Assembly (NCBI GenBank): GCA_002068775.1
Contig: MWAX01000132.1
Span: 1 to 18,197, forward strand
DNA from: Actinobacteria bacterium ADurb.Bin346
GTDB lineage: Bacteria; Actinomycetota; Humimicrobiia; Humimicrobiales; Humimicrobiaceae
Length of the DNA: 18,197 nt
Reading direction: 5' to 3'
Part shown: positions 1 through 7,473 of the stretch, one piece after another
How the letters are laid out: the number at the start of each line of letters is the position of its first letter
Numbering within the stretch: position 1 is the first letter of the stretch
Made by a program: the position numbers and the translations under genes
The notes under the pieces: generated by a model
Database searches by the model: none
Seen by the model: the letters and a program-made list of their open reading frames with translations, nothing else
Told to the model about the DNA's origin: nothing

Positions 1-499
1 TAAGTTTTTCAGCCAGGACAATTGCAGGCACCATACGGTTATTGAAATTACATAAGTTTACTACTTTATATTTTTTTACAGCATCGCGCATCTCTTTTGC
101 TTCAGCGGCATTCCTGCCGAGAGGTTTTTCAGAAATGACATGCTTTCCTGCTTTTGCCGCTTCAATGCATAGCTCAGCATGAAGGCTGTTTGGTGTACCA
201 TTATCAACAATCTTTACTCTCTCATCCTTTATTATTTCCTTCCAGTCTGTTGTATATTCTTCATAGCCAAATCTCTTTGCTGCTTCTGAAACTTCCGATT
301 CCGGTATGCCGCAAATTTTTACTAGTCTTGGTATTGCTGCAGGAGGCCAAAAAATATAAGGCATCTGTTTCCATCCATTAGAATGCGCCTTACCCATAAA
401 AGCATGCCCTATCATGCCTATGCCCACCTGCGGAATATCACCAGTGGTCTTCTCTCCCGAAGCCATTGAAACAAATCCTACTTTTTTTTCTTCTGACAT
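1..499 (-). CDS. Gfo/Idh/MocA family NAD(P)-dependent dehydrogenase, N-terminal part (cut by window edge)
   Basis: The first 166 codons of an oxidoreductase are visible; the C-terminal part lies outside the window. The N-terminus carries a Rossmann nucleotide-binding motif, GIGMIGHAFMGKAH, at about residues 37-50. It is followed by the family hallmark SEKPLGRN near residue 130, in which the EKP lysine is the usual catalytic or cofactor-contacting residue. About 30 extra residues precede the usual start of this family, but a GAGGT ribosome site just upstream of the ATG at 499 supports this start. Family members oxidise or reduce sugars, cyclitols or their derivatives with NAD(P). It lies 118 bp downstream of an isomerase/epimerase on the same strand and is probably co-transcribed with it. 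Family assignment is secure; the substrate is unknown. Confidence 0.9.
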   Translation of the reverse strand, partial: MSEEKKVGFVSMASGEKTTGDIPQVGIGMIGHAFMGKAHSNGWKQMPYIFWPPAAIPRLVKICGIPESEVSEAAKRFGYEEYTTDWKEIIKDERVKIVDNGTPNSLHAELCIEAAKAGKHVISEKPLGRNAAEAKEMRDAVKKYKVVNLCNFNNRMVPAIVLAEKL

Positions 500-617
500 A
501 ATTTACCTCACAGGTCTTATTTAACTTATAAAATAAATCTGCATAAAAATAGAGCTTAAAACATATTTCTGAAATAAAATCCTGATATGCCTTCGCCTTT
601 TATTGAACCGGTATTTT

Positions 618-1460
618 TTAAATTCCGCAGGATTTCAGGAACTTGACGCTTTTTTCAAACATTTCGGGAGGCCCTACAATTTCCAGAGTGGAATTTTCAA
701 TACCTGCGTCTTTTAATACTTCACATACCCCTTTAATATCTATGATGCCATCTCCCATTGCTATATTGGAAAAGCCTGCCCCATATTGTTTCTGTCTTCT
801 TGGAATCCAGTCTTCTCCAAGATCTTTCCAGTGGATATGATGTATTCTGCTTTTAAACTCTCTGGCAAGCTCCACAGGATTAGAACCCCCCAGCCAGCTG
901 TTGCCTGTGTCAAGATTGATGCCAAGAGCCGGGTGATTATCAAGCAGTCTGAATATCTCTCTTAGTCCTTCCATAGTGTCAGTTACAGGACCATGGTTTT
1001 CAATCAATAATCTGACGCCATAGTCGCCAGCCATGCGTAAAGGCTCATAAAGTTTTTCTGCTATTACAAAGGTCCTTTGTTCAAATGTCAATTTTTTACC
1101 CCATCCGGTGTGCGGCTCATTTTCTGTTGTTATTACATCCCTGACTCCAATAGCAGCGGCCATTCTGATTGCCTTCATTATTTCTGCTGTTGAATACCTG
1201 CTTGGCATTGAAGGATCCAGTAAACTTGCATGTGCGCAAACCGTGGATATTTTCATTTCATATTTATCAAACAATCTCTTTACTTCAAAAGGGTTGTCGT
1301 CAAGGCTGACAGTTGGGCTAAAACCCGCAGTCCCCAGCATGCTGCCGCCGGAGTTTGTATCTGTTATGTCTGCGCATTTAAAACCCATGCTTTTTGCACT
1401 TTTAAGCTGTTCTTCCACGCTCGCAAAAGGTTTTATCAACAGGAACACTCCTATATTCAT
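618..1460 (-). CDS. Sugar phosphate isomerase/epimerase (xylose isomerase-like TIM barrel)
   Basis: This 280-residue protein has the AP-endonuclease-2/xylose isomerase-like barrel fold. The expected metal ligands sit at the ends of successive strands: E154 in LIENHG, D184 in NLDTGN, H210 in HIHWKD and E260 in TLEIVG. Such enzymes (relatives of IolE, IolI, IolH and tagatose/psicose epimerases) use a divalent metal to isomerise, epimerise or dehydrate sugars and inosose-type compounds in the cytoplasm. The length is typical and the start is preceded by an AAAGGA site. It is the first gene after the ABC transporter terminator and lies 118 bp before the Gfo/Idh dehydrogenase. A promoter and operator-like palindrome lie about 110-160 bp upstream. 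The exact reaction cannot be assigned. Confidence 0.88.
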   Translation of the reverse strand: MNIGVFLLIKPFASVEEQLKSAKSMGFKCADITDTNSGGSMLGTAGFSPTVSLDDNPFEVKRLFDKYEMKISTVCAHASLLDPSMPSRYSTAEIMKAIRMAAAIGVRDVITTENEPHTGWGKKLTFEQRTFVIAEKLYEPLRMAGDYGVRLLIENHGPVTDTMEGLREIFRLLDNHPALGINLDTGNSWLGGSNPVELAREFKSRIHHIHWKDLGEDWIPRRQKQYGAGFSNIAMGDGIIDIKGVCEVLKDAGIENSTLEIVGPPEMFEKSVKFLKSCGI

Positions 1461-1566
1461 GTCTTTTTTCCTTTCTTATTATTGATTATTAATATAGATT
1501 TTTAAGATTTTCCAAAAATTTTTTTATGTTTGTTTTTTTTGCTGATTAAATGATTACAGCGATTGT

Positions 1567-1578
1567 TTATTCGTTTAA
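1567..1578. promoter_or_regulatory. Candidate LacI-family operator TTATTCGTTTAA
   Basis: The site is a 12-bp pseudo-palindrome with central CG, as in LacI/GalR operators. It fits the local consensus TTAWWCGWWTAA exactly. It lies 107 bp upstream of the epimerase start at 1460 and 13 bp downstream of a TATAAT -10 box, where a bound repressor would block early transcription. Three similar sites lie elsewhere in the cluster. The assignment to the regulator at 6341-7378 is inferred. Confidence 0.5.
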
Positions 1579-1591
1579 ATAAATTGTCCTG

Positions 1592-1620
1592 ATTATATCG
1601 TTTTATAATAAAAATATAAA
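1592..1620 (-). promoter_or_regulatory. Predicted promoter for the epimerase/dehydrogenase pair
   Basis: On the minus strand TTTATA (1615-1620) and TATAAT (1592-1597) are separated by 17 bp. The -10 is perfect and the -35 matches 4 of 6 positions. The start would fall near 1585, just before the candidate operator, giving a leader of about 125 nt. Confidence 0.45.
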
Positions 1621-1843
1621 ATCATTTTAAATTGTATAATGACAACAGTGTATTTAAATCAGGATTCTAACATGAAAAACATATTTTAGTTTTTTTATTA
1701 TATTACTAAAATTAGCCTGTTTCAAATAAGCAGTGCTGTAAGTGATAATAGGAGGGTAATTGCAGACATTTATACTTTTTTAACAGCGTCTTTTCCCGGT
1801 TTATCAGAGGAAGGTATCAGCTTATAACTTTAAGCCATGTAAA

Positions 1844-1876
1844 AAAGCAGGCGACCCTTTCGGGCCAGCCTGCTTT
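1844..1876 (-). terminator. Rho-independent terminator of the ABC transporter unit
   Basis: On the minus strand a stem of AAAGCAGGC against GCCTGCTTT contains an inner CCC/GGG stem capped by GAAA. It is followed by a T tract (1841-1846 as A on plus). It lies about 100 nt beyond the stop codon of the substrate-binding protein and ends that transcript. Confidence 0.85.
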
Positions 1877-1884
1877 CTGCTTCA

Positions 1885-1975
1885 CCATCTGTTGTCAGAT
1901 GGCATTAACCTTATCCCTGTTATCAAGATAACACCAGATTATTTATTGCATATCCCGCAAAGGACTTGCAATAAA
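1885..1975. repeat. Three successive RNA hairpins after the binding-protein gene
   Basis: Three inverted repeats lie between the binding-protein stop codon and its terminator. They are CCATCTG/CAGATGG (1885-1902, 4-nt loop), TGTTATC/GATAACA (1918-1933) and TTTATTGCA/TGCAATAAA (1942-1975, 16-nt loop). None has a following T tract in the minus direction, so they look like 3' RNA-stabilising structures, not terminators. Such structures commonly protect abundant binding-protein mRNA. Confidence 0.55.
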
Positions 1976-1977
1976 TT

Positions 1978-3195
1978 TTAGTATCCTTCCTGATCAGTCC
2001 ACTTAGGATCATTGATGTCAGTAACGAATGCTCCTGCTGCTCTTTTTTCCATGTATTTAGCTACATCTGAGAAAGGAACAAGTGAATCATATACTTCATT
2101 AATATTGTCAACGTTGTAAGGTGTCAGATAAGGATGTATATATTTTCTGTATGACTCACCTTTGAAATATGCTTTTACCTGCTGATATATGGTTTCACCT
2201 TCCAGAGATGCCGGCTGGTTAACATCATTTTTGATGATTTTGTCTTTAACCCACTGCCAGGATATCTCCCTGCCATTGCATGCGCAAAGCAGATAGTCTT
2301 CAGGATTAAGACCTGCGGATTCCATTGCAAGAAGCACACCTTCCATCATCGGGTCGTTTTGTGCATAAACTGCATCAAAACCTTTAGGACCCAGAGAGGT
2401 AATGAAGTCGCTCATTGCTTTCTGCGCAGGATCTGAGAACCATCCGCCAGAAGCCCATGCCACAACTTTAGCTTCCTGTGTTCCGTCAAGCTTTACTTCC
2501 GTTTTCAGCTCTGCAACATCCTTAGCGCTTGCTCCAAGCTTAATTCCGGCTTCTTCATATGCAAGAAGGAAACCGAGAGTCTGTGCGCTTGCGCTTCCCT
2601 GTCCAAGAACACCTTCTATCATGATGATTTTTTTAGCTCCTCTTGCAACAAGATCTACGCCGGAATACTTACCTGCAGTTATGAAATTGAAGCAGCATGA
2701 GCCAGCAGCATCTTTCCTGTTAGAAATACCTGCAAAGCTGTGTGAAGCGCCAAAATATGGTATGCCTGCGTCAACACATTTAGCAATGCATTCAGATGTA
2801 GTTTCAGGGTTATTCTGAATAACAACTATGGCATCGTATCCAGCCATTATGAAATCTTCAACTGCCTGAAGCTGTTCAGCAGCTGTGCTTTGGCCGACTT
2901 TCATGTTCACATTCCACTTGCATTCAGGATCTGCGTCTGCACAAGCTTTAAATGTATCCATTTCCACCTGATAGTAAGAGTCTGCTGCATCGGCATAGTA
3001 ACCGATATTCAGAGTCAATACTTCAGGCTCAGTAACAGCGGCTGTGGTCTCAGCGGCTGCGGTAGTTGCAGCGGCAGTGGTCTCAGCGGCTGCGGTAGTT
3101 GTAGTTTCAGCAGTTGCTTTGCAACCACTTACAACAGCTACAGCGAGTGCTGCTATCGCCAGTACAACGAGCACCTTGATTAACGATTTTTTCAT
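1978..3195 (-). CDS. Sugar ABC transporter substrate-binding lipoprotein (CUT2/RbsB-like)
   Basis: This 405-residue protein begins with a lipoprotein signal: two lysines, a hydrophobic stretch, and the lipobox VSGC with the modified cysteine at C25. A Thr/Ala/Glu-rich linker (about residues 27-56) tethers a periplasmic-binding-protein type 1 domain of the RbsB-like group to the membrane. It would capture a monosaccharide or polyol outside the cell and deliver it to the permease and ATPase encoded upstream (3655-6209). An AGGAGG site lies 9-10 nt before the ATG. The gene is separated from the permease by 459 bp with a hairpin and its own predicted promoter and operator. It is followed by a hairpin cluster and terminator, so it is probably transcribed more strongly than the other transporter genes. 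Confidence 0.92.
   Translation of the reverse strand: MKKSLIKVLVVLAIAALAVAVVSGCKATAETTTTAAAETTAAATTAAAETTAAVTEPEVLTLNIGYYADAADSYYQVEMDTFKACADADPECKWNVNMKVGQSTAAEQLQAVEDFIMAGYDAIVVIQNNPETTSECIAKCVDAGIPYFGASHSFAGISNRKDAAGSCCFNFITAGKYSGVDLVARGAKKIIMIEGVLGQGSASAQTLGFLLAYEEAGIKLGASAKDVAELKTEVKLDGTQEAKVVAWASGGWFSDPAQKAMSDFITSLGPKGFDAVYAQNDPMMEGVLLAMESAGLNPEDYLLCACNGREISWQWVKDKIIKNDVNQPASLEGETIYQQVKAYFKGESYRKYIHPYLTPYNVDNINEVYDSLVPFSDVAKYMEKRAAGAFVTDINDPKWTDQEGY
3044..3101. repeat. In-frame 33-nt duplication encoding the Thr/Ala/Glu linker
   Basis: A 25-nt sequence at 3044-3068 recurs identically at 3077-3101, a period of 33 nt or 11 codons. It lies within the linker of the binding lipoprotein. The repeat lengthens the tether without altering frame, as expected for slippage-prone linkers. 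Confidence 0.8.
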
Positions 3196-3409
3196 TTTTA
3201 TTTTTCCTCCTATTTAAGTTACAAGGGATAAGCTTTTTAATCCAATCATTTATATGTAAACTGATAACTGTTAAATGACCCGTTTATATCCATTACTATT
3301 TTAGAATCATCATTGAGCTAAAAATCTAAATTCAAGTATCCGGACAATTTAAAAGACTACAATAGCCTTAACTTTAATTAGCTCTGTTAAAAACTATTGG
3401 ATTTAAGAT

Positions 3410-3421
3410 TTATACGATTAA
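3410..3421. promoter_or_regulatory. Candidate LacI-family operator TTATACGATTAA
   Basis: This 12-bp pseudo-palindrome with central CG fits TTAWWCGWWTAA and shares its first seven bases with the perfect palindrome at 8536-8547. It begins 7 bp after the predicted -10 of the binding-protein promoter, so it would overlap the transcription start. Confidence 0.5.
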
Positions 3422-3428
3422 ACAATTT

Positions 3429-3456
3429 ATGATACAATAATTTTATACAATTACAA
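3429..3456 (-). promoter_or_regulatory. Predicted promoter of the binding-protein gene
   Basis: On the minus strand TTGTAA (3451-3456) and TATCAT (3429-3434) are 16 bp apart. They match the consensus at 4/6 and 5/6. A separate promoter here would explain the large gap between permease and binding protein. Confidence 0.35.
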
Positions 3457-3630
3457 TGATAAAATCAAATAATATTAATAAGTCCTGATAATTATTATCA
3501 AAATCAGTCATTTTTCAAATTATAAATATTTTTGCACAGGTTAAAATGTTTTTATCAGTTTTTATTGCAAATACTTGATTTTGGACACAGAAACAAAATA
3601 GTACAGCTATTTTTTATTCCGCTTAAAATA

Positions 3631-3650
3631 CTACGGGCATAAGCTCGTAG
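3631..3650 (-). terminator. Hairpin immediately after the permease gene (weak terminator or processing site)
   Basis: CTACGGGC pairs with GCTCGTAG around an ATAA loop: eight pairs including one G-U. The hairpin starts 4 nt after the permease stop codon. On the minus strand only TATTTT follows, so termination is likely partial. It may protect the ATPase-permease mRNA or lower read-through into the binding-protein gene. Confidence 0.5.
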
Positions 3651-3654
3651 ATAT

Positions 3655-4719
3655 TTATTTTATTTGCTTTAACTGAAGCGTTCTTTCCCGTCTCGCCTGA
3701 ACTGCTGCGCCGGCTGCAACTGCGACTATAAGGATAACGCCTTTTGCAACAAACTGCCATTCGCTCTGGAGCCTTAATATATTCATGCCATTTGCTATTG
3801 AGCCAAGAAGTATTGCGCCTATAAAAGTCCCCCATATATTACCTTTACCGCCAGATAATGCAGTCCCGCCCACAACGACAGCAGCTATTACATCAATCTC
3901 CAGATTCTGCCCTGTAGTAATTATTGCTGTGTTTACCCTGGACAGCAGCATTATTGCTGCTATGCCGACAATCAGTCCGTTTAAGGCATAAGTGGAAAGC
4001 ACAGTGTTTTTAACATTAATTCCAGCAAGATAAGCAGCATTGCGGTTTGCGCCTATAGCATACACTCTTCTGCCATATTTGGTATACTTCATCAGCCACC
4101 ATATGATTATAGTAATCACAAAAAACACAATCAAATAAATCGGCAAATTCAATGTCAGCCCAGTCACAGGGTCTTTTGCGCCTGCAATAAGATTGTCTTT
4201 TAACACTGCAAATCTTCCCTTTGTGCTCACTTCCTGTGAATGACACATTAAAAGTGCAATGCCCCTGAATGCAATCATGCCGCCTAATGTGATAATAAAA
4301 GGCTCAACAGAAAACCGGGAAATAATTAACCCCATTGCCACTTCTAAAACAACTGCAATGATTATTACTGAAAAAATTGCTGCCCACATTGGGATGCCCC
4401 AGTCCATGATGCCTTTAGCAAGATATATGACAACTAAAGAAGTCAGCATGCCGACAGACAAATCTATCCCACCGCCGATCATCACTACTGTCATTCCCAT
4501 TGCCATCATGCCTACTGCAGATACCTGCATTAAAATATTAACCAGATTGACAGGGGCTATAAAAGACGGATAACCGACCTTTCCTCCAATTGCACCTATG
4601 ATTAATTGAACTGCCACAATAGCTGCAAAAAACCCTACGAGCAACATTATGACAGTTGTATTTTCGCCTCGGCCAAATAAAGATCTTCTCCGTTCAAGTT
4701 CAACAGGCGACTGTTTCAT
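3655..4719 (-). CDS. Sugar ABC transporter permease (CUT2/RbsC-like)
   Basis: This 354-residue integral membrane protein is of the branched-chain/ribose permease family. After a short charged N-terminus it has multiple hydrophobic spans and the signatures GGGIDLSVG and GGTALSGGKGN. These are characteristic of RbsC, AraH and XylH proteins and contact the ATPase. It forms the channel for the sugar delivered by the lipoprotein. Its ATG overlaps the ATPase stop codon in an ATGA arrangement (4716-4719), implying translational coupling, and a good purine-rich ribosome site lies within the end of the ATPase gene. Length is slightly above the ribose permease norm of about 320-340. Confidence 0.93.
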   Translation of the reverse strand: MKQSPVELERRRSLFGRGENTTVIMLLVGFFAAIVAVQLIIGAIGGKVGYPSFIAPVNLVNILMQVSAVGMMAMGMTVVMIGGGIDLSVGMLTSLVVIYLAKGIMDWGIPMWAAIFSVIIIAVVLEVAMGLIISRFSVEPFIITLGGMIAFRGIALLMCHSQEVSTKGRFAVLKDNLIAGAKDPVTGLTLNLPIYLIVFFVITIIIWWLMKYTKYGRRVYAIGANRNAAYLAGINVKNTVLSTYALNGLIVGIAAIMLLSRVNTAIITTGQNLEIDVIAAVVVGGTALSGGKGNIWGTFIGAILLGSIANGMNILRLQSEWQFVAKGVILIVAVAAGAAVQARRERTLQLKQIK

Positions 4720-6209
4720 ATTTTCTTACCTCCTATTGATAACTCAAGAATATTTTCTTCATTGATTTCTTCTCTCGACAATTGACCAACGACCCTGCCG
4801 CTTTTCATGACCATGACCCTGTCACTCATTGACACTATTTCAGGCATATCTGACGATGCCATTATAATGGCTTTGCCTTCTTTAAGTAAATTCATCATGA
4901 TTTTATAGATTTCCTGCTTCGCTCCGACGTCTATTCCACGAGTGGGCTCATCAAAAATAAAAATATCCCCATTTGTATTAAACCATTTAGCCAGCACGAC
5001 TTTTTGCTGATTCCCCCCCGATAGATTCATGACCATCATTTTGGAGTCTGTTGCTTTAGTTCCCAGTTCTTTTATAAATTTGTCACCAACCAGAAACTCT
5101 TTAGCGGGATTGATTACAAGTCTTTTTGTATTGACCAGATTTGCAATAATAGTGTTTCTTGCAATTGTATGGATAAGGAATAATCCTGTGGCCTGTCTGT
5201 CTTCAGTGATATAACACATCTTATTTTTTATTGCACTGCCTGGATTCTTAAAGTCCACTTCTTTGCCCATGACCGATATTTTTCCGTCAGCTTTTTCAGC
5301 GCCTCCAAAAAGAAGAGTCATCAGCTCTGAACGGCCCGAGCCCACCATGCCAGCAAACCCTAAGATTTCACCCTGCCTGACTTCAAATGATATATCATAC
5401 ACTCCATTGCCGGTAAGATTTTCAGCTTTAAGTACGACTTCTCCCGGTTTATAAAATTCCCTGTGATAAAATACGCTTGCATCGCGACCAACCATATAAC
5501 GGATGAGCTGCTGCTCATCAACTTCCTCTGCATCACAGGTTATTACATGTTTTCCATCCCGCAGCACTGTAATCCTGTCAGCAATTTTAAATACTTCATC
5601 CAGGTGGTGAGAAATATAAATAATCCCAATACCTGTTTCTTTGATTTTTTTTATCAATCCAAGAAGGTTGTCTATTTCATTAACAGAAAATGATGAAGTG
5701 GGTTCATCCATAATAATAACTTTACGTTCAAGTACAAGAGCTTTTGCAATCTCTACAATTTTCTGCTCCCCCGAAGTCAGCTCATTTACGAGAGCATCAG
5801 GGCTTAAGTCACTTTGAAGGTACTTTAATACATCAATGGTTTTTTCTCTCATCTTCGCTTTTCTCATCATACCGTTTTTTGTCAGTTCCATTCCAACAAA
5901 AATATTCTCAGTTATATCAAGATGCGGAAAAATTGTATGTTCCTGATATATTGTCTGGATTCCAAGTTTCATAGCTACAGATGGATGAAAAAATGTGACT
6001 GGCTTGCCTTCAAATTCTATTGTACCTCCGGGATCTGGCTGATAAGCGCCTGATATAATTTTGATGAGCGTCGATTTTCCTGCGCCGTTTTCCCCGCATA
6101 TACAGTGGATCTCGCCTTTTTTTAAATCAAAGGATATATTATCCAAAGCAAGCACTCCGGGAAAACTTTTAGAAATGTTGTTCAGTTTAAGAATCACTTC
6201 ATCAGACAT
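4716..6209 (-). CDS. Sugar ABC transporter ATP-binding protein, two fused ABC domains (CUT2/RbsA-MglA-like)
   Basis: This 497-residue protein has two nucleotide-binding domains. Domain 1 has Walker A GENGAGKST (39-47), a Q-loop at Q89, signature LTSGE (144-148), Walker B VIIMDEP (164-170) and H-loop H201. Domain 2 has a degenerate Walker A GMVGSGRSE (287-295) without the lysine, signature LSGGNQQ (396-402) and Walker B IFIFDEP (416-422). Its H-loop position reads ASSD without histidine. One catalytic and one degenerate site is the normal state for RbsA/MglA proteins. It energises uptake through the permease it overlaps by 4 bp. A TATAAT (6256-6261) lies about 47 bp upstream, but no operator-like CG palindrome was found there. 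It may also be read through from the regulator gene 131 bp upstream. Confidence 0.94.
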   Translation of the reverse strand: MSDEVILKLNNISKSFPGVLALDNISFDLKKGEIHCICGENGAGKSTLIKIISGAYQPDPGGTIEFEGKPVTFFHPSVAMKLGIQTIYQEHTIFPHLDITENIFVGMELTKNGMMRKAKMREKTIDVLKYLQSDLSPDALVNELTSGEQKIVEIAKALVLERKVIIMDEPTSSFSVNEIDNLLGLIKKIKETGIGIIYISHHLDEVFKIADRITVLRDGKHVITCDAEEVDEQQLIRYMVGRDASVFYHREFYKPGEVVLKAENLTGNGVYDISFEVRQGEILGFAGMVGSGRSELMTLLFGGAEKADGKISVMGKEVDFKNPGSAIKNKMCYITEDRQATGLFLIHTIARNTIIANLVNTKRLVINPAKEFLVGDKFIKELGTKATDSKMMVMNLSGGNQQKVVLAKWFNTNGDIFIFDEPTRGIDVGAKQEIYKIMMNLLKEGKAIIMASSDMPEIVSMSDRVMVMKSGRVVGQLSREEINEENILELSIGGKKI

Positions 6210-6340
6210 ATCTTATTTATCCTCCGAATGTTCATAATTTTCTTAATTGATACTGATTATAATAAAAGTATAACATAAATTTAAATAAATATAGCAATCC
6301 TTTTTATATAAATAAAAATCCTGCGCTAATTAACTGCTGT

Positions 6341-7378
6341 TTAATTGGTTTCCGGAGCAGAATGCCTTATTACTATATTGGGCTCAAAAGTCACTTTCAT
6401 ATCTATATTTCCGTCTTTTCTTATCATTTTATAAAGAATATCTGTTCCCCGTGTGCATATTTTTTTAATAGGCTGGTTTATTGTTGTCAGACTAGGTGAG
6501 CTGATGCTTGAAAACGGGACATCATCATAACCGATAACAGCCACATCCTGAGGTATGCTTATTTTCATCTCATTAAGCCTTTTAATCACGCCAAATGCCA
6601 TCTGGTCATTTGCCGCATATATGCCGCCTGGTTTGCCTTTAGAAAGTATTTCTTTTGCTGCAATATAGCCCACCTCGATCTTTTCATACTCATTTTTTTC
6701 ATTGGCAATGTAAATCCTGTCACTGTTTTCCGCCAACCCGAATTCTCTGAGTGCATTCCTAAAACCTTCATATCTGTTGCGCAGAGCTATATTATAAAGA
6801 GGCTCACTGCAATATGCTATATCCGTGATACCCATGGAAATAAAATGTTTTACGACAAGAAAACTGCCTTTAATGTGATTTACAAAAATGCAGGGCGTTT
6901 CTTCTTCCATGTCGGTATCTCCATCAATCACAACAAAAGGAATGTTATGCTTATACAATTTTTTATAACATTCCCTTTTTGTCAGTCCATAGCATATTAT
7001 TACGCCTGCAACTTTTTGCTGAATCAGCGATATTGTATACCAGTCTTCTATTTCAGCATCATGCATTGTATTGCAGATAAATGTAAAATAGTTTCGCTCC
7101 CTGATTATGCGCTCATTATACTTTATCATTTCGCTGTAGTAGCTGTTCATAACGTCAGGGACGATGATGCCAATTGTATTGGTTTTTCTTTTCTTGAGAT
7201 TTCTTGCTACAAGATTAGGGATATATCCGAGCTCTTCAGCAGTGTCGAGTACCTTTTTTTTGACTGTTTCAGAAATATCCTCTGAGCCGTTAATGACATA
7301 AGATACAGTTGCCTGCGTAACGCCTGCAATGCGGGCAATATCTTTCATTGTGGGTGTGTTTTCAGTTTTATTTATCAT
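6341..7378 (-). CDS. LacI/GalR-family transcriptional regulator
   Basis: This 345-residue protein is of standard LacI length. The helix-turn-helix spans about residues 11-33 (MKDIARIAGVTQATVSYVIN). It is followed by the hinge region ending ARNLKKRKTNTIG at about 58-70, then a periplasmic-binding-protein-like sensor domain from about 70 to the C-terminus. It probably represses the surrounding catabolic genes until a sugar-derived ligand binds. It sits between an epimerase and the transporter on the same strand. No Shine-Dalgarno motif is visible before the ATG at 7378, and only an AT-rich TATATT lies a few bases upstream, so translation may be weak or leaderless. A loose operator-like sequence, TAAAACGCTTAA (7388-7399), adjoins the start and suggests autoregulation. 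Confidence 0.92.
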   Translation of the reverse strand: MINKTENTPTMKDIARIAGVTQATVSYVINGSEDISETVKKKVLDTAEELGYIPNLVARNLKKRKTNTIGIIVPDVMNSYYSEMIKYNERIIRERNYFTFICNTMHDAEIEDWYTISLIQQKVAGVIICYGLTKRECYKKLYKHNIPFVVIDGDTDMEEETPCIFVNHIKGSFLVVKHFISMGITDIAYCSEPLYNIALRNRYEGFRNALREFGLAENSDRIYIANEKNEYEKIEVGYIAAKEILSKGKPGGIYAANDQMAFGVIKRLNEMKISIPQDVAVIGYDDVPFSSISSPSLTTINQPIKKICTRGTDILYKMIRKDGNIDMKVTFEPNIVIRHSAPETN

Positions 7379-7387
7379 TATAAAATA

Positions 7388-7399
7388 TAAAACGCTTAA
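7388..7399. promoter_or_regulatory. Possible autoregulatory operator TAAAACGCTTAA
   Basis: The sequence contains AANCGNTT, the general LacI/GalR half-site pattern, 9 bp upstream of the regulator start codon. It differs from TTAWWCGWWTAA at two positions, so it is a weaker candidate than the other sites. Confidence 0.3.
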
Positions 7400-7427
7400 A
7401 AAATTCCGGGCTTTATTTTTTTTAAAT

Positions 7428-7461
7428 AGATAAACGATTCTCCTTGCAGGACCGTTTATCT
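7428..7461. repeat. Inverted repeat between epimerase and regulator genes
   Basis: AGATAAACG (7428-7436) is perfectly mirrored by CGTTTATCT (7453-7461). An inner TCCT/AGGA pair and outer TTTAAA arms can extend the hairpin. It begins 12 nt after the epimerase stop codon. The minus strand is followed by A-rich, not T-rich, sequence, so it is not a standard terminator. It may be an mRNA-processing hairpin or a paired half-site for the regulator, since both arms contain AAACG. Confidence 0.5.
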
Positions 7462-7473
7462 TTTAAATTATTC

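Larger units (their letters stand above)
1461..1843. other. Intergenic region between binding-protein terminator and epimerase gene
   Basis: This AT-rich stretch contains the proposed promoter and operator of the epimerase gene (1567-1620). The remainder, about 1621-1843, shows no convincing gene. On the plus strand a start-less open stretch ending near 1829 was considered and rejected. Confidence 0.6.
3196..3630. other. Long AT-rich leader/promoter region of the binding-protein gene
   Basis: No gene is visible. The stretch holds the predicted promoter (3429-3456), an operator-like palindrome (3410-3421), and an AT-rich presumed leader of about 220 nt ending in the AGGAGG ribosome site. No known riboswitch was recognised. 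Confidence 0.55.

Noticed and set aside
1690..1829. Plus-strand open stretch ending ADIYTFLTASFPGLSEEGISL that looks protein-like
   Set aside because: It has no start codon and begins just after a TAG. It is only about 45 codons long, and I recognise no family. Chance reading in intergenic DNA cannot be excluded.
2402..2818. 138-codon plus-strand frame opposite the binding protein
   Set aside because: It is antisense shadow of a confidently identified gene and resembles no protein.
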